This document shows positions 1-13,258 of a DNA stretch of 64,000 nucleotides, in pieces (positions within the stretch are counted from its first letter, which is position 1; each line of letters opens with the position of its first letter). The notes beneath the pieces are model-generated. The model was not told where the DNA came from. It ran no database searches and was given only the letters and a program-made list of their open reading frames with translations. Location: NCBI RefSeq assembly GCF_000801105.2, contig NC_079516.1, positions 52,063,265-52,127,264 of the forward strand, read 5' to 3'. The stretch comes from Raphanus sativus. Lineage: Eukaryota; Streptophyta; Magnoliopsida; Brassicales; Brassicaceae. The position numbers and the translations under genes are program-made.

Positions 1-2759
<2,759 letters not shown>

Positions 2760-2985
2760 TTAGCCGTTAAATGAGAACCGGAGAAAGTAAGAATTGTTCT
2801 TTAACGAACTGACCGTTTTACCCTTACTGTCTTTGCACTAGCGCGGCGTCAAAGCTGAGGGTATATTGGTAATTAACAAAAAGACAAAAGACAAAAGACA
2901 AAAGTTTCGATCTTTATTCATTTCTACTGCCTCCTCCTCTGCTTTTGAATGAGAACCAGATCGGACGACACAACGGCGAAGAGAG

Positions 2986-4638
2986 ATGAACCGGGAAGCG
3001 AAGAAGTTATCTCAGCCGCAGCCGCCGGAGAATAAGGAAAATAAGTTAAAAAGGGAGAGACTTCCGGTGAACCCTATGAGAGGACTCAGTACAAGAAGCT
3101 CCGGTAGCAGCAGTTGTAGCAGTGGTAGTCACAGGTTCTTGCTCTCTCATTCTTTCTCATCCTCTTCTTCTTCGTCTTCGATGGGTACTACTAGTGTTAG
3201 ACCTGTGAGGCCATTAGTATCTAAAACCCCCAAGTCTGCTCCAGTTTTGAGTAAACCTTTAATTAGAAAGAAACTGGAGGAGACTAAGCTCAAGTCTAAT
3301 GCTACGGAGAAGCCTCAGAGATGTAGAACTAACCCTACTTTTGGAAAGCGAGTCGCCGCTAGTGGTAGTAGTAAGATTAAAGGTTCGGTTTTGAAGAAGC
3401 AATCTTCTGTTGTCTCTAGAGAAGTCAAGCTTAGAGTAGATGACGACAGTGTTGTAAAAGTCGTTACTCCTGTGTCTACTAAACTAGGAACAGGATCTAA
3501 TTTGGTTTGTAGAAGCAATGCTGATGAAGAAGCTAGGGAGGATAGTAATCAAGAGAAGACACCACCTGTTCAGGCATCAGTATCTCCAGAGATGATGCAC
3601 TGCGGAACGTCTATGAGTTTGTTGTCAGCATCAGCTAAGTCACAAGCTTGTTACGCCGCTGGGCATTTACTCTCTGGTGTTAGTGATAAGAGGAAATGCA
3701 AGCCTAAAGGGATACTCACTGTGTGTGAGAATGGTTTTGAGGTTGGTAAGGGCAAGATAATACTGACTGATTCTGATGAATTTGATGAAGGTGGAAGTTA
3801 TGATGATAACATCTCTATGATGCTGCCTTTGCCTGCTGATGCGTCAGTGCACTGGCTTTTATCTCCTTGTGATGAGGAGAAAGAAGATGAGAAGGAGAAG
3901 TATGAGACTCTTTCGCCACTATCAGATGGTGGTACCTCTTCTGATTTATGCAACATTAGCGGTGGAAGAAGTCTTTCACCTATGAATATATGTAAAGAGA
4001 CGATGATTAGAAGGACTAGTTCTTCTCTTTCTCCAAATGAGCTTTCTCGGTTCAGGAGATTTATGCAGCTTTCATCCCCTAAGTGTGAGCTAGAAGATCC
4101 TTCTGAGCATTTGGGAGGAGACAAAAGGTCTCCCTTATCTGTTGATACACTGGGAAGCGAGAATGTTATTCAAACACCAGAGTCCATCTCAAGCTTTGAC
4201 AGTTACTTCAGACTCTCGTCTTCCCAAGCTGACACCAAACATGAGGTTGGTTCAGAACTGGAATCACTGACAGCGACTCTTCAGTCAACCAAATTGTCAC
4301 CACATGAACCGAGCAGTTCAAGTTTCAACTTTGACTCTTTGGCCACATCTTCTGATTCCATTGATCTGTCACGGTTTCAGAGAGGTTTAGTTGACAGGGG
4401 TCCTCGTGTTACACGGGAGAGAGCGTCAAGGACACATGTGAGAGTATCACAGAGTGAAGAAACAAATAGCCATTTGCTTCAACTGAAACCCCAACTGACT
4501 ACAGATACTGAGTTTGATAAAGAAGGAAGAAAATTGCTTCCATGCTCTGCTGCGGAGTCAATAAGCACTGATGGTGGTGGTGGTCTGATATGTTCTGAGG
4601 ATTCAAATTGGATGGCATGTTACAACAACAAGAGTTAA
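2986..4638 (+). CDS. Ser-rich protein of unknown function (At2g43990-like)
   Basis: A single-exon frame of 550 residues beginning MNREAKKLSQPQPPENKENK. I recognise no catalytic domain. The N-terminal third is basic and Ser-rich (SSCSSGSHRF, a run of nine serines near residues 57-65). A Cys-containing stretch near residues 215-230 (CYAAGHLLSGVSDKRKCKPKG) and a phrase at 275-300 (MMLPLPADASVHWLLSPCDEE) look like conserved islands, and RFMQLSSPKCELEDP and ESISSFDSYFRLSSSQAD lie in a low-complexity C-terminal half. The composition suggests an intrinsically disordered scaffold or microtubule/nuclear regulator, but that is inference only. It is divergent from ITPK4 with about 300 bp between start codons, the same neighbour as in Arabidopsis. 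The ATG at 2986 follows a short UTR. Confidence 0.85.
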   Translation: MNREAKKLSQPQPPENKENKLKRERLPVNPMRGLSTRSSGSSSCSSGSHRFLLSHSFSSSSSSSSMGTTSVRPVRPLVSKTPKSAPVLSKPLIRKKLEETKLKSNATEKPQRCRTNPTFGKRVAASGSSKIKGSVLKKQSSVVSREVKLRVDDDSVVKVVTPVSTKLGTGSNLVCRSNADEEAREDSNQEKTPPVQASVSPEMMHCGTSMSLLSASAKSQACYAAGHLLSGVSDKRKCKPKGILTVCENGFEVGKGKIILTDSDEFDEGGSYDDNISMMLPLPADASVHWLLSPCDEEKEDEKEKYETLSPLSDGGTSSDLCNISGGRSLSPMNICKETMIRRTSSSLSPNELSRFRRFMQLSSPKCELEDPSEHLGGDKRSPLSVDTLGSENVIQTPESISSFDSYFRLSSSQADTKHEVGSELESLTATLQSTKLSPHEPSSSSFNFDSLATSSDSIDLSRFQRGLVDRGPRVTRERASRTHVRVSQSEETNSHLLQLKPQLTTDTEFDKEGRKLLPCSAAESISTDGGGGLICSEDSNWMACYNNKS

Positions 4639-5433
4639 CTTCCTAGACCATTAGTTTCAAGCATATGTTTTCCTTTGTAAGTATATGTTCACGTTAGCAG
4701 GTAGTAGCTAGCTGCAGGAACTTTCCTTCCTGTTGTTGTGTGTTTCTCTCTTTGTTTTCTTCACATTTTTCCACTTATAAAACAGCAATTCTTGTTTCTG
4801 AGCACATCAGAATATTTGAAATACTTTATAGTTATGTTTTGTTAAACCAATAAAACATGTTTTTCATTTCTCAAAATAATAAAAGGACATTTGTTGTTTC
4901 AGCATCTTTGAGCTGAAAGTTAGATACCTGCTTTACCAGATACCTTTCCTTTGCTCCAGTTTTTTTTAAAAGGCCAAGCTTTTGAGAATTTTTAGATTCT
5001 TTAGTCTTTCGGTAACTCACAGAATGTTTGATTGCTCAGTTCTCATAGGATTGAGTGTTCACATTGCTACCAACATTCTTATCTTTTGGTTTCTTCTATA
5101 AAAGTTTGTTACTTGCAAAGCCTTCTTTTGATACCTTTCCTTGTCACCAGGCCGTGTAAATCAAAAGATTTTAAAGTCTTTAAGGTGAAACAAAGCTAAG
5201 AAGATTCTTTTAAGCATCTCTTACTTGTTTAGGAAACTCACACATCATCTTCCATTGTCATGCTGATCAAGAATTAGCCTATTCATTCTCTCCATTTCCC
5301 ACGCATTAAAAACATTTCTTTTTTGGAATTGGTTTTGTTCATTGATGTCATCTAGTTTCTCTTAACGGTATTTATATAGACATAATCTTCCCATTCTTGT
5401 CATTATCTAGTAACTGAACCATCTCCAGGAAGA
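4639..5433. other. Intergenic: 3' UTR and promoter
   Basis: The 3' UTR of the Ser-rich gene lies here (AATAAA-like signals near 4850 and 4876). It is followed by the promoter of the LEA_2 gene, with a TATA-like ATTTATATA at 5370-5378. I see no further gene. Confidence 0.6.
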
Positions 5434-6030
5434 ATGTCAGGCTATGCCAAGAGCAAATATGTTGATGAAGCTCCTGCAAAAGAGAGTGATAGCACCGGTA
5501 ACATCATCATCTATACCCTTCTAGGGCTTTGCATTCTGCTCAGCCTCTTCATCGTCATCGGTTTCTTTGTCATAGCCAAGCCACTTGAAGCAAGCTTGAA
5601 ATCTGTGGCTGTAACAAGCCTCAGGTACAATGATGCATCATCATCATCCTCGCCTTATTTCAACGCGACACTAGCTATGGAGGTCAGAATCGAGAATCCG
5701 AACTTCGGCTTCTTTGAGTTTCCTGCTAGTAAAGGAAATATCTGGTACAACGGTCGTGTTGTTGGTGAGATGAAGATTAATGGACAACGAGTGGGTGCAT
5801 ATAGTGCCACAAGAACAGAGGTTGTGACACAAGTGAGTTATAGAGAGGATCATGCACCATCTGTTTGGTTCAAGAACGATATTAAGAGAGGGTTGATTGT
5901 CCTCAAGGTTGGAGCTAAACTGAGAGGTGAAGTAAACTTGGAGGTTTTGAACAAGAGAAGTGTGAATTTGAAGTGTTTGATGCATCTTAATCTGATAGAT
6001 GGAGTGATTCAACGTTTGTGGTGCAAATGA
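5434..6030 (+). CDS. LEA_2/NHL-type membrane protein (At2g44000-like)
   Basis: Intronless, 198 residues. A short cytoplasmic N-terminus (about residues 1-24) leads into one strong membrane segment, IIIYTLLGLCILLSLFIVIG, at about residues 25-44. The rest is a LEA_2 (WHy-type) domain with the typical FNATLAMEVRIENPNFGFFEF core, GNIWYNGRVVGEMKI and the closing NLKCLMHLNL. Proteins of this NDR1/HIN1-like group are usually single-pass proteins at the plasma membrane or ER and are linked to pathogen and abiotic stress responses. The specific role of this member is unknown. The ATG at 5434 gives the usual short hydrophilic N-terminus. Confidence 0.88.
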   Translation: MSGYAKSKYVDEAPAKESDSTGNIIIYTLLGLCILLSLFIVIGFFVIAKPLEASLKSVAVTSLRYNDASSSSSPYFNATLAMEVRIENPNFGFFEFPASKGNIWYNGRVVGEMKINGQRVGAYSATRTEVVTQVSYREDHAPSVWFKNDIKRGLIVLKVGAKLRGEVNLEVLNKRSVNLKCLMHLNLIDGVIQRLWCK

Positions 6031-7644
6031 AATCTCTCTGTTTTGTTTTCCAGTTTTCTTTTTCACCTTTTTACTTCTTTTTGTTAACTTGTATTAATAA
6101 GATGTTTCTAAGTGTATATTTGAATATCAAATGATTATTGTCTAGATTCTAGTCTATACATTGTGTTACTATAAAATTCACATTTTTCATTTCTACATTG
6201 TCATGGTTAAAATTTGAGTATAAATGATTAAAGTGAAATTTGGAATGTTTTTTTTACCAGCAAAACTTTTTCTCTTAAGTTTAAAATTTTACAACAAAAA
6301 TAGAATGTTTCTACTTTAATGGTAAGTGTTCTTTCTTAATTCCCATAATCAAATAAAAAATGTTGCATTATGATTAATTTAATACAGATTGTGTTTCTTT
6401 AGCGTAAGAACCATCATCAACTTTGTCGTTGTCATCACTCTTATAGTTCTCAGAGGACGCAACCGTTATTAGTTTTTGATGTTGTGACTTGGAAACTTGG
6501 TGAACATATGCTCGCGTTAAAGGCCAACTTTAATTTCATTTCTTATAGAATTGGATTCAGCTCCAGCTCGTGGACTTCTTGATATGTTGTGAAAAATGTC
6601 ATGATCTCTTTTTCAAAAAAAAAAACAAAAATGTCATGATCAAGACAGTTTCTAAACAAGTTCGTTTTATCCAACAAGTAAAATCACAGAGATTCGCCTC
6701 GTGTAAAACATATATTATAGTGTGATTCCTCATTACTATATACAAGCAAGTTTGCTTATTGAAATATAGTAATTTTTATTCACTAGCGTAAGGTTATCTT
6801 GAATCCGTCTCCTTCAGCAAACAAACACAAAAAAAGTCTCACAAAAATCTTAATTATTTTTTTTTGTTAGGATTTTCGGCTATATACACAAATACCGAGT
6901 CAAAGATGAGATAGATGATAACGTTTCCAACAACTGAATGAATATTAAAAAGAAGTTACGGGTTGGACTTTTGTTAGGTCTCAATCACAATTCACAAACC
7001 CATTTTTATCTTAAGTTTATCCATAGGCAGTAAACAATCATGATTTACAAGTTTGTTATTAAGCAACTGTTAACTCGTTGACAAAATAAATATTTCTGTT
7101 ATATCATTCCACCAATGCTAGTTAATCCACAACATGTTAATCTAAAATAATGGTAAATATACAAAGTTGTGATATATGTCGTAACATGCTAAAACTTTTG
7201 AAATGTTAACACAAATAATACAAAAAAAAAACATATACTTTACCATAACTCAGGTATAAAACACAAAAACAACGTGTAATAAATAATTTTCTTTCATGTA
7301 AGTTTTTGGGCGTATAAAATCATAATGTTTTATCATAAACATAAGATATCATACAAAATCATCAGAAAAGAATCATTTTCTTAATATACTTTTTTGTGTG
7401 TGGCTGTGGAACTCCAAACATAATATGAGAAGACCAAACTATAACAAATTGACAGAGAAACCAAAAAGAAGAAACAAAACTCAAATAAAGAAATATACAA
7501 ATGAAGAAAGTGGAAGGTAACTAAGCACCAAACCCATAATAATCAATAATCAATAATCAATATACCCTTTGAATAAACAACAAGACCTCTTCTTCATATA
7601 TTAAAAAGAACCAGAAGAAAGAAAGAAGATAAAAGTTGGTTTCA
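6031..7644. other. AT-rich intergenic DNA
   Basis: No gene seen. Contains poly-A/T runs, a tail-only micro-insertion at 6592-6641, and near its end the promoter and leader of the small gene at 7645. A short AATCAATAATC direct repeat lies near 7540-7560. Confidence 0.6.
6592..6641 (+). mobile_element. Tail-only micro-insertion with target duplication (site 1)
   Basis: Perfect 15-bp direct repeat AAAAATGTCATGATC (6592-6606 and 6627-6641) flanking 20 bp, TCTTTTTC followed by an A-run and one C. The layout of duplication, short tail, poly-A, duplication is that of a target-primed retroinsertion truncated to its tail. Confidence 0.6.
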
Positions 7645-7950
7645 ATGGATGGCTTGATACCAATGGCGTTCAGGGCCGTGAAGAAGAACCTAACTCGCCG
7701 TCGTTACGAGTGTCTCTCCTCCTCCACCACAACTCGTGACTCTTACAACTTCGTTTCTGACACCGAAACAAACGTAGAAGGTCACCATCGCCGTCGCTGG
7801 TCCATGGGAGACTTCTCATCGTTATCAAGCCGGGAAATAAAAAGAAGCAGCAGCACCGGAGCTAGGGAGAAGAGTTGTTCACCGCCACGGGAAGGTCAAC
7901 TCGTGAGATACAAGAGCCATCGTTTGTTTTCTTGCATCTCAGGTCAATAA
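7645..7950 (+). CDS. Small basic protein of unknown function (At2g44010-like)
   Basis: One exon, 101 residues, starting MDGLIPMAFRAVKKNLTRRR at the ATG at 7645; the reading frame is open a little upstream but without an ATG. The product is rich in Arg and Ser, with a hydrophobic MDGLIPMAFRAV start, a central phosphosite-like RRWSMGDFSSLSSREIKRSSS and a C-terminal YKSHRLFSCISGQ. It resembles the short, fast-evolving stress- or wound-responsive peptides common in Brassicaceae, but I recognise no domain and cannot name a function. Its place next to the LEA_2 gene matches Arabidopsis gene order, which supports it as a real gene. Confidence 0.75.
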   Translation: MDGLIPMAFRAVKKNLTRRRYECLSSSTTTRDSYNFVSDTETNVEGHHRRRWSMGDFSSLSSREIKRSSSTGAREKSCSPPREGQLVRYKSHRLFSCISGQ

Positions 7951-8487
7951 TATAATTATTATGAATTCAAGAAAATAGGAAACTCGAACCTTTTTTTCTC
8001 TCAGCGTGTTGCTTGGTTTATACTACAAAGATGTGTGATATTGATCATGTAAAATATTCGATATCTTGCGATAATCTTCTGATATCGTAAAGTTTACGGT
8101 AGAAACACTAGGGGGTTGTTGTAGAAATGTATTAATGTTGGGGTTTAAACGAGAAAATGAAAACTTGTGGGATCAAATGTCCAAACAACTATAGTTGTAA
8201 TCAATTTAGTCGCCACAACTCTACCATATATTCATATACTTGTTCGTTGTCCACAAGATATATTTTGAACGTTGGTATTATATATTCATACTTGTTCGTT
8301 GTCCACAAGATACGATACAAAACATGCTATAAAATCTACAAAACGTAATAAAAAGTGATTAGGTTTCATAAGAGGACCTCATGAGAAACAGCTTAAACCA
8401 TGAAGTGAAACAGAGAGAGAACAAAGAAGACAAAATCCACTTCCAAAACTCTAGTCTCTCAAACGCAGAGAGTAACAATAGCTACCT
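7951..8487. other. Intergenic between convergent genes
   Basis: Holds the 3' UTRs of the small gene and of the mTERF gene. A direct repeat of about 30 bp (TATATTCATA, a few bases, then CTTGTTCGTTGTCCACAAGA) occurs at about 8227-8256 and 8279-8308. No gene seen. Confidence 0.6.
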
Positions 8488-9993
8488 CTACAAAGTGAGA
8501 GTGCGTCTATATAAAACTTCATCATCATCACTCTCATCATCATCATCTTCATCAGACACAACCTCACCACCACCACCAGGCATCTCCAACTTCCCACCCA
8601 TGTCAAACACCGGACCTTCACTAGTATCCGCATCGATAAAGTTACCTTCCAACCGTTCCTCAAACCTCTGGTCACTACAATTCAAGAACCAGTTCAACGA
8701 ACTCCTAATCCCTTTCCCCTGCAGCTTCTGGTACCTAGGCTTAATCCTCGACTCCAACCCGTAAGTAAAATACTCAGGATACTCCACCAGCTCCTTCATC
8801 GGCCTCCCCATCTCCGTCTTGTAAAAGTAATAGCTATTCTTCATCAGCTCAACTCTCGAACAGAGTATCTGAGGACACCTCACAACCATCCTCGCAACGT
8901 CCTCGACCTTAAACGCTCTCCCCAACAGAAACTCAACCGGTTTCATCACCACGCTCTGCTTAAGACTCACAACCTGCGGCATCTTCTCGACAACGCGCGC
9001 GAACCCCTCGGGATCAACCTTGAGCTTCAAGCTGAAAAAGTACTGCTGCGTTGACATCTTGGCCTTAACAGGTAAACCAAGAATCTGAGGGTACTGCGCT
9101 ATAACCAAAGGAAGCATCTCTCTCCTGACGCCAAAACTAACCAAACACTCCACGTTCGGTTTAACAGTCTCCTCGAGACTATAACCTATCACATAAGCTC
9201 GCTTCTCAAGCATCCTCGCGACTATCTTCTTCGGTAAACCGATGGAGATTAAATAATCAACAAGAGGTTTGATCATTGTACCAACTCTCATCCCTAAGAG
9301 GTAAGGATACTGAGTGACCATAGGACCAATGTCTCTCGGACTGACACCGATACTCACGAGATAAGCGACGGAAGTGCTCATGGTACCTTCGAGCTTAAAC
9401 CCTAGAAGCTCGGGGTACTTCATCAGAACGTAACCAAGATCCTGCCTCTCCACGTCGAGGCCTCTGAGGAACTTGACGACGGGGGCTAGCTCGACGACGA
9501 CGCTGGCGTGGAGGACCTGAGGGTAGTTCTTGACGAACTCTCCGAGCTTGGATCTGGAGATGCCGGTTTTTTCGAGGTAGGCGAGGACGGGGATGAGGTT
9601 CTTGCGGACGCTGCAGCCGAGCATGAGGGGGTACTCGTTGATGTCGTCGATGGTGAGGCCGAGTTTCTGGAGGAACTCGACGCGCTCGGAGATGACGTCG
9701 AGGGTGGAAGGGAGCTCGATTGATTCGAGCTCGTCGGTGATTACGCCGAGGGTTTTGAGGTAGTCGCAGATTTTGACGCGGTTGACGAGTTTCTCTTTTT
9801 TGCCTTGGATCACTCCCCATGTGACGGTGGGCATCTCGTATTCTGGGAACTTGGAGGAGGAGGATTGGGTTGAATAGTGAGAGATGGGGTTTAGGATCGG
9901 AGATGGGTTTGTTATCAGGGTTTTGAGGATTGGGTAGTGTCTTGTGATGAAAGATGAGAGCTTTTTGTTTCTGGGGAGGAGGAGATAGCTCAT
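8488..9993 (-). CDS. mTERF family protein, organellar (At2g44020-like)
   Basis: Intronless, 501 residues, start ATG at 9993. The N-terminus (MSYLLLPRNKKLSSFITRHY and a Ser-rich stretch to about residue 48) is basic and hydroxylated, as expected of a mitochondrial or plastid transit peptide. Residues from about 75 to 440 are a chain of mTERF repeats recognisable by recurring YPxxLG/CPQIL phrases: EYPLMLGCSV, NYPQVLHASV, KYPELLGFKL, QYPYLLGMRV, QYPQILGLPV, KMPQVVSLKQ, RCPQILCSRV, EYPEYFTYGL. Such proteins are helical superhelices that bind organellar nucleic acid and act in transcription, splicing or ribosome assembly. The C-terminus ends in an acidic tail (SDEDDDDESDDDE) encoded by a GAT/ATC-rich repeat at about 8516-8560. 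It is closely related to RUG2/BSM, but gene order favours At2g44020. Head to head with the L2 gene. Confidence 0.92.
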   Translation of the reverse strand: MSYLLLPRNKKLSSFITRHYPILKTLITNPSPILNPISHYSTQSSSSKFPEYEMPTVTWGVIQGKKEKLVNRVKICDYLKTLGVITDELESIELPSTLDVISERVEFLQKLGLTIDDINEYPLMLGCSVRKNLIPVLAYLEKTGISRSKLGEFVKNYPQVLHASVVVELAPVVKFLRGLDVERQDLGYVLMKYPELLGFKLEGTMSTSVAYLVSIGVSPRDIGPMVTQYPYLLGMRVGTMIKPLVDYLISIGLPKKIVARMLEKRAYVIGYSLEETVKPNVECLVSFGVRREMLPLVIAQYPQILGLPVKAKMSTQQYFFSLKLKVDPEGFARVVEKMPQVVSLKQSVVMKPVEFLLGRAFKVEDVARMVVRCPQILCSRVELMKNSYYFYKTEMGRPMKELVEYPEYFTYGLESRIKPRYQKLQGKGIRSSLNWFLNCSDQRFEERLEGNFIDADTSEGPVFDMGGKLEMPGGGGEVVSDEDDDDESDDDEVLYRRTLTL

Positions 9994-10480
9994 TTCTGGA
10001 GGAAAGGTTGCGACTTTTGGTGAGGAGATGAAATGGGTGATGAGAAAAATGGTTTCTTTTTGTCGCCTGGAAAGGGTTTAGCGATTAGAGGAGAGAAAAG
10101 CCGCCCCTAAGTCTAGAGTAGAGAGAGAGGGAGAGTGTTTTTCTGAGTTAGGGTCTAAACCGGGTGGTTTGAACCGGTTTATTGTAAAGGTTTAGGAAGT
10201 TGAACCCTTTTTTGTTCCCCCACTTCTTCCTCGCCGTCGCCGCGTTTGTTCTAGCTTCGTCGTTTCAGCTTCTCTCTCTCTCAGGTTTGTCGTGCTAATC
10301 GCAGAACCCAAGAAGGATTCTCTATCGGTTTTGCAGTAATCGTAAAGTTTTTTAGACTTGGAATCTGATATCGTTTGTGAAGATTTAGTTATCTGCGTCG
10401 ATTGAAATGATAGAAGCACTGTTAATGTTGTTGTTTGTTTGTTTGATAGGTTGGAGATAGAGAGAGTGCAAAAAAAAATC
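9994..10480. promoter_or_regulatory. Shared promoter of mTERF and mitochondrial L2 genes
   Basis: The two ATGs are 487 bp apart and face outward, so one short region serves both organellar genes. The L2 leader appears to contain a 5' UTR intron (about 10285-10449: CTCAG followed by GTTTGT, and acceptor TTTGATAG). No clear TATA box is visible. Confidence 0.6.
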
Positions 10481-12019
10481 ATGTCGGCCCTTGTGGCGTT
10501 ATGCAGAGCTCGAGCTTCTTCTTCTTCTTCTTCTTCTGTGTTCAATAGCCTTGTTCGTCCAGCATTTCGCAGCTTCTCCACAGGTACTAGTTTGACTTTC
10601 CCTGTTTGTTTCTGAGAAGCAAAAACGTTGCTTTTGATTTTGATTTTTTTTTTTTAGTTTCCAACGATACTTCTTATTGCCTTATGTCAAGAAACATGAT
10701 CATGTCCTGAAATTTCTTGTCTTCTGTGAATTTTTTTTTATAACTTTCTGCTTGAACAATTAAAATTATTGCTAAGATGGAATCAGTTTTCAGTTAGTTT
10801 TGGAAAGTGGTGATGTGTAGTAGGATGGTGTATCCTTGAGGAGGAATCAGGTTCAGCAGCGAGATGTGTTTTCATTAATGTTATTTTTTCGATACTGTTG
10901 TTGTTGTTGCTCTCTCGCGTTTTATGCTCAAACTGATGTATTGGTATTACCCTCTTTTGTGGGTTTGGTAAGCCTTATGCCTTTCTCTATGAGATGATAA
11001 ACAGATTTAGTAAAACTGAGAGTACTCGAATGTTGAGATAATTCTTGTTATGGAAGAAGAATTCATGATCATTGCATTACATCTCTTGTTTCGGATTTAG
11101 TAAACTGAGTGCTAGCATTTCCTAAATCTGGTGCTACATTCTTTTCATAACTCTGGTGTTAGTGCCTCAAAGTAGATCTCTTTATTGTTGTATTCAAAAC
11201 GATGAATCAAGTAACATAAAACCCAATGCATGTAGGTACTTTATGGGGCTTGTGTTATGGTCATGTATACTGTCTGTATTAGTTGTTTCTGTAATAAGTA
11301 GGATTGAGTTATGTTGATATTACATCTCCTAACTTAGTCAAAGGAGATCATCCCCATATATTGTTTATATGCTAGTCCCAGAGTTAGCTCTCGTGTCTTT
11401 CTTTTGGATATGGTGACAAGAGTCACTTCCAAGGCCTCTGGTTTTAGTTTTTTTGGTATTTATTTTGGCAGGTTTTGGTGATGTGCAGAACAAAACACTG
11501 GTGGCGGAAATGGAAGAAAAGATGCTTCACATGGACATCAACTCAATGATAGGAAGCTCCATGCCGCTTGGAATGATGCGCATAGGAACAATCATCCACA
11601 ACATCGAGATGAACCCTGGTCAAGGCGCCAAGCTAGTACGAGCCGCGGGAACAAACGCCAAGATCCTCAAGGAGCCTGCTTCGGGGAGGTGCTTGATCAA
11701 GCTTCCTTCAGGCGACACCAGGTGGATCAACGCCAGGTGCCGTGCTACCATCGGTACAGTGTCGAACCCGTCTCATGGAGTGAAGAAGCTGTATAAAGCA
11801 GGACAGAGTAGGTGGCTGGGGATAAGACCGAAAGTGAGAGGAGTGGCGATGAATCCGTGTGACCATCCACATGGTGGTGGTGAAGGGAAAAGCAAAAGTA
11901 GTGGAAGCAGAGGTAGGACGTCGGTTAGCCCTTGGGGGAAGCCGTGCAAAGGTGGTTACAAGTCTGCTAGTGTCAAGAAGAAGAAGAAGCGATTGGCTGC
12001 TAGAGAAGCCAAGATGTGA
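10481..12019 (+). CDS. Mitochondrial ribosomal protein L2, C-terminal half, nuclear-encoded
   Basis: Two exons, 10481-10583 and 11472-12019, give 216 residues. Exon 1 encodes only a presequence: MSALVALCRARA, a run of serines, then NSLVRPAFRSFSTG, an Arg- and Ser-rich mitochondrial targeting peptide. Exon 2 is the C-terminal part of L2, with IGTIIHNIEMNPGQGAKLVRAAG, GDTRWINARCRATIG, RPKVRGVAMNPCDHPHGGGEG and a Lys-rich end. The conserved GVAMNPxDHPHGGGEG belongs to the peptidyl-transferase-proximal region of L2. The N-terminal RNA-binding half is absent. In many flowering plants rpl2 was split, its 5' half staying in the mitochondrion and its 3' half moving to the nucleus; this gene fits that transferred 3' half (At2g44065). 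The 888-bp intron separates presequence from ribosomal domain. Confidence 0.93.
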
Positions 12020-12293
12020 TCTTGATAGAACAAGTTACAATAATGTCTTCAAATGCATCTTTTTTTTTTGAGAGACTTGGTTCTGAATGTTGTTACGTGT
12101 TTTTTTTTTCCTTGGAACTGAAATCAAACGTTTTGATCGTCATAAACGTTTTTAATAAACGCGTTTTTCAGTACTAAGTGGGTTACGATTGTCCTAATAA
12201 GACACTGAGTAGTAGCAGGTTGGATCGAGGGAATGGACCAAAAGATGAATCACAGAGCCACAGAGGTAACTAGAGGAGTCAAAAGGTTGGAAG

Positions 12294-12788
12294 TAGGCCT
12301 GCGATTATCAACCGATCGAAGTTAGGTTCGGTTCAATTTTTTTTTTTTAACTTGTCAGAGGTTTGGTTTAGTCTGACAATTTTTTAAAAAATGTTTTCGA
12401 TTCGATTTAGTACTTGGTTAGTTGGTTTTCTAAAAAAGGCAAACAAAATTTTATCAAACTATATACAAATTTTAAACCAAACTAATCCACTTTACTAAAA
12501 TCTGAACTGAAATAATCAAATGAAAATAAACATTTACTAATTTAAATTGAGAATTCATTGAATTCAATATAGAATGATTATACATTGTTTGCCTACAATA
12601 TAATATAATCCATTTTTTTGTTGAATTCGAACATTTTGGTTTAATTTGGTGTAAATTTTTGAAACCAAATTAATCAAAACACCGAACCAAACTAGTAAAT
12701 TAATTCAATAAATTTTGGCCAAACCGAACTGACCAAATTACGGATTAACTGACCCAAAAACTCTGAACTAACCGAAACTACAGGCCTA
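12294..12788. mobile_element. hAT-like MITE with 8-bp target duplication
   Basis: Starts TAGGCCTG and ends CAGGCCTA, a perfect 8-bp terminal inverted repeat. It is flanked by GTTGGAAG (12286-12293) and GTTGGAAT (12789-12796), an 8-bp duplication with one mismatch. The interior is AT-rich with repeated AACCGAAC/GTTCGGTT-like words near both ends, the subterminal motif style of non-autonomous hAT elements in Brassicaceae. No coding capacity. Confidence 0.65.
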
Positions 12789-12992
12789 GTTGGAATAATA
12801 CACTTAATCATCCTCAGGATTAAAAACATTCAAAACAAAAGTCTTTTTGACCAATTACTTTCAAATATTCCCAACTTGAGAAAATAACTTTTTAAAATGA
12901 AATGAAGTTTGAAGTTTGAACCAGACAATGTTGTCAAAAATCAAGATGCCTTGAGAAATACAGTCTATACAGATGGACATTTTCATTGGTCT

Positions 12993-13053
12993 AAGCAACC
13001 ACACTATTTTTTTTGTGACAAAAAAAAAAAAGAAAAAAGCAACCACACTATTT
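12993..13053. mobile_element. Tail-only micro-insertion (site 2)
   Basis: Perfect 17-bp duplication AAGCAACCACACTATTT (12993-13009 and 13037-13053) flanking 27 bp that read a T-run, GTGAC and a long A-run. Because both ends are homopolymeric, its orientation is ambiguous. Confidence 0.6.
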
Positions 13054-13220
13054 AAAAAGTTTAAATCAGGTTAAAAAAAAAAGGCATTAGATTTTTATCA
13101 AGGGAGCACACAGAGTTTGAAGATTTGTATCAAAACAGAGCAGCCACCGTGTTTATTGTTTGCCATCTTGGGCCCTAGTCACTCCATATTTATCCAATCA
13201 TATTTCATTTTTACTCTTTA

Positions 13221-13258
13221 TTGATGTTATTCCTTTTTTTTTTTGATGTTATTCCTTT
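13221..13258 (-). mobile_element. Tail-only micro-insertion (site 3), possibly a double hit
   Basis: TTGATGTTATTCCTTT occurs at 13221-13236 and 13243-13258, separated only by six Ts. A third partial copy, GTTATTCCTTTT, follows at 13279-13290 after CAGTGACAAAGAAAAAC. This can be read as two nested tail insertions at one target. Replication slippage is an alternative here. Confidence 0.45.

Noticed and set aside
8157..8764. Short plus-strand frames between the small gene and the mTERF 3' end
   Set aside because: AT-rich or antisense to the mTERF C-terminus (the poly-Ser stretch is the complement of the GAT repeat); no independent support.
9395..9820. Long Arg/Pro-rich open frame overlapping the mTERF gene on the same strand in another frame
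   Set aside because: It is a by-product of GC-rich codon usage in the mTERF sequence; composition is implausible and there is no family match.
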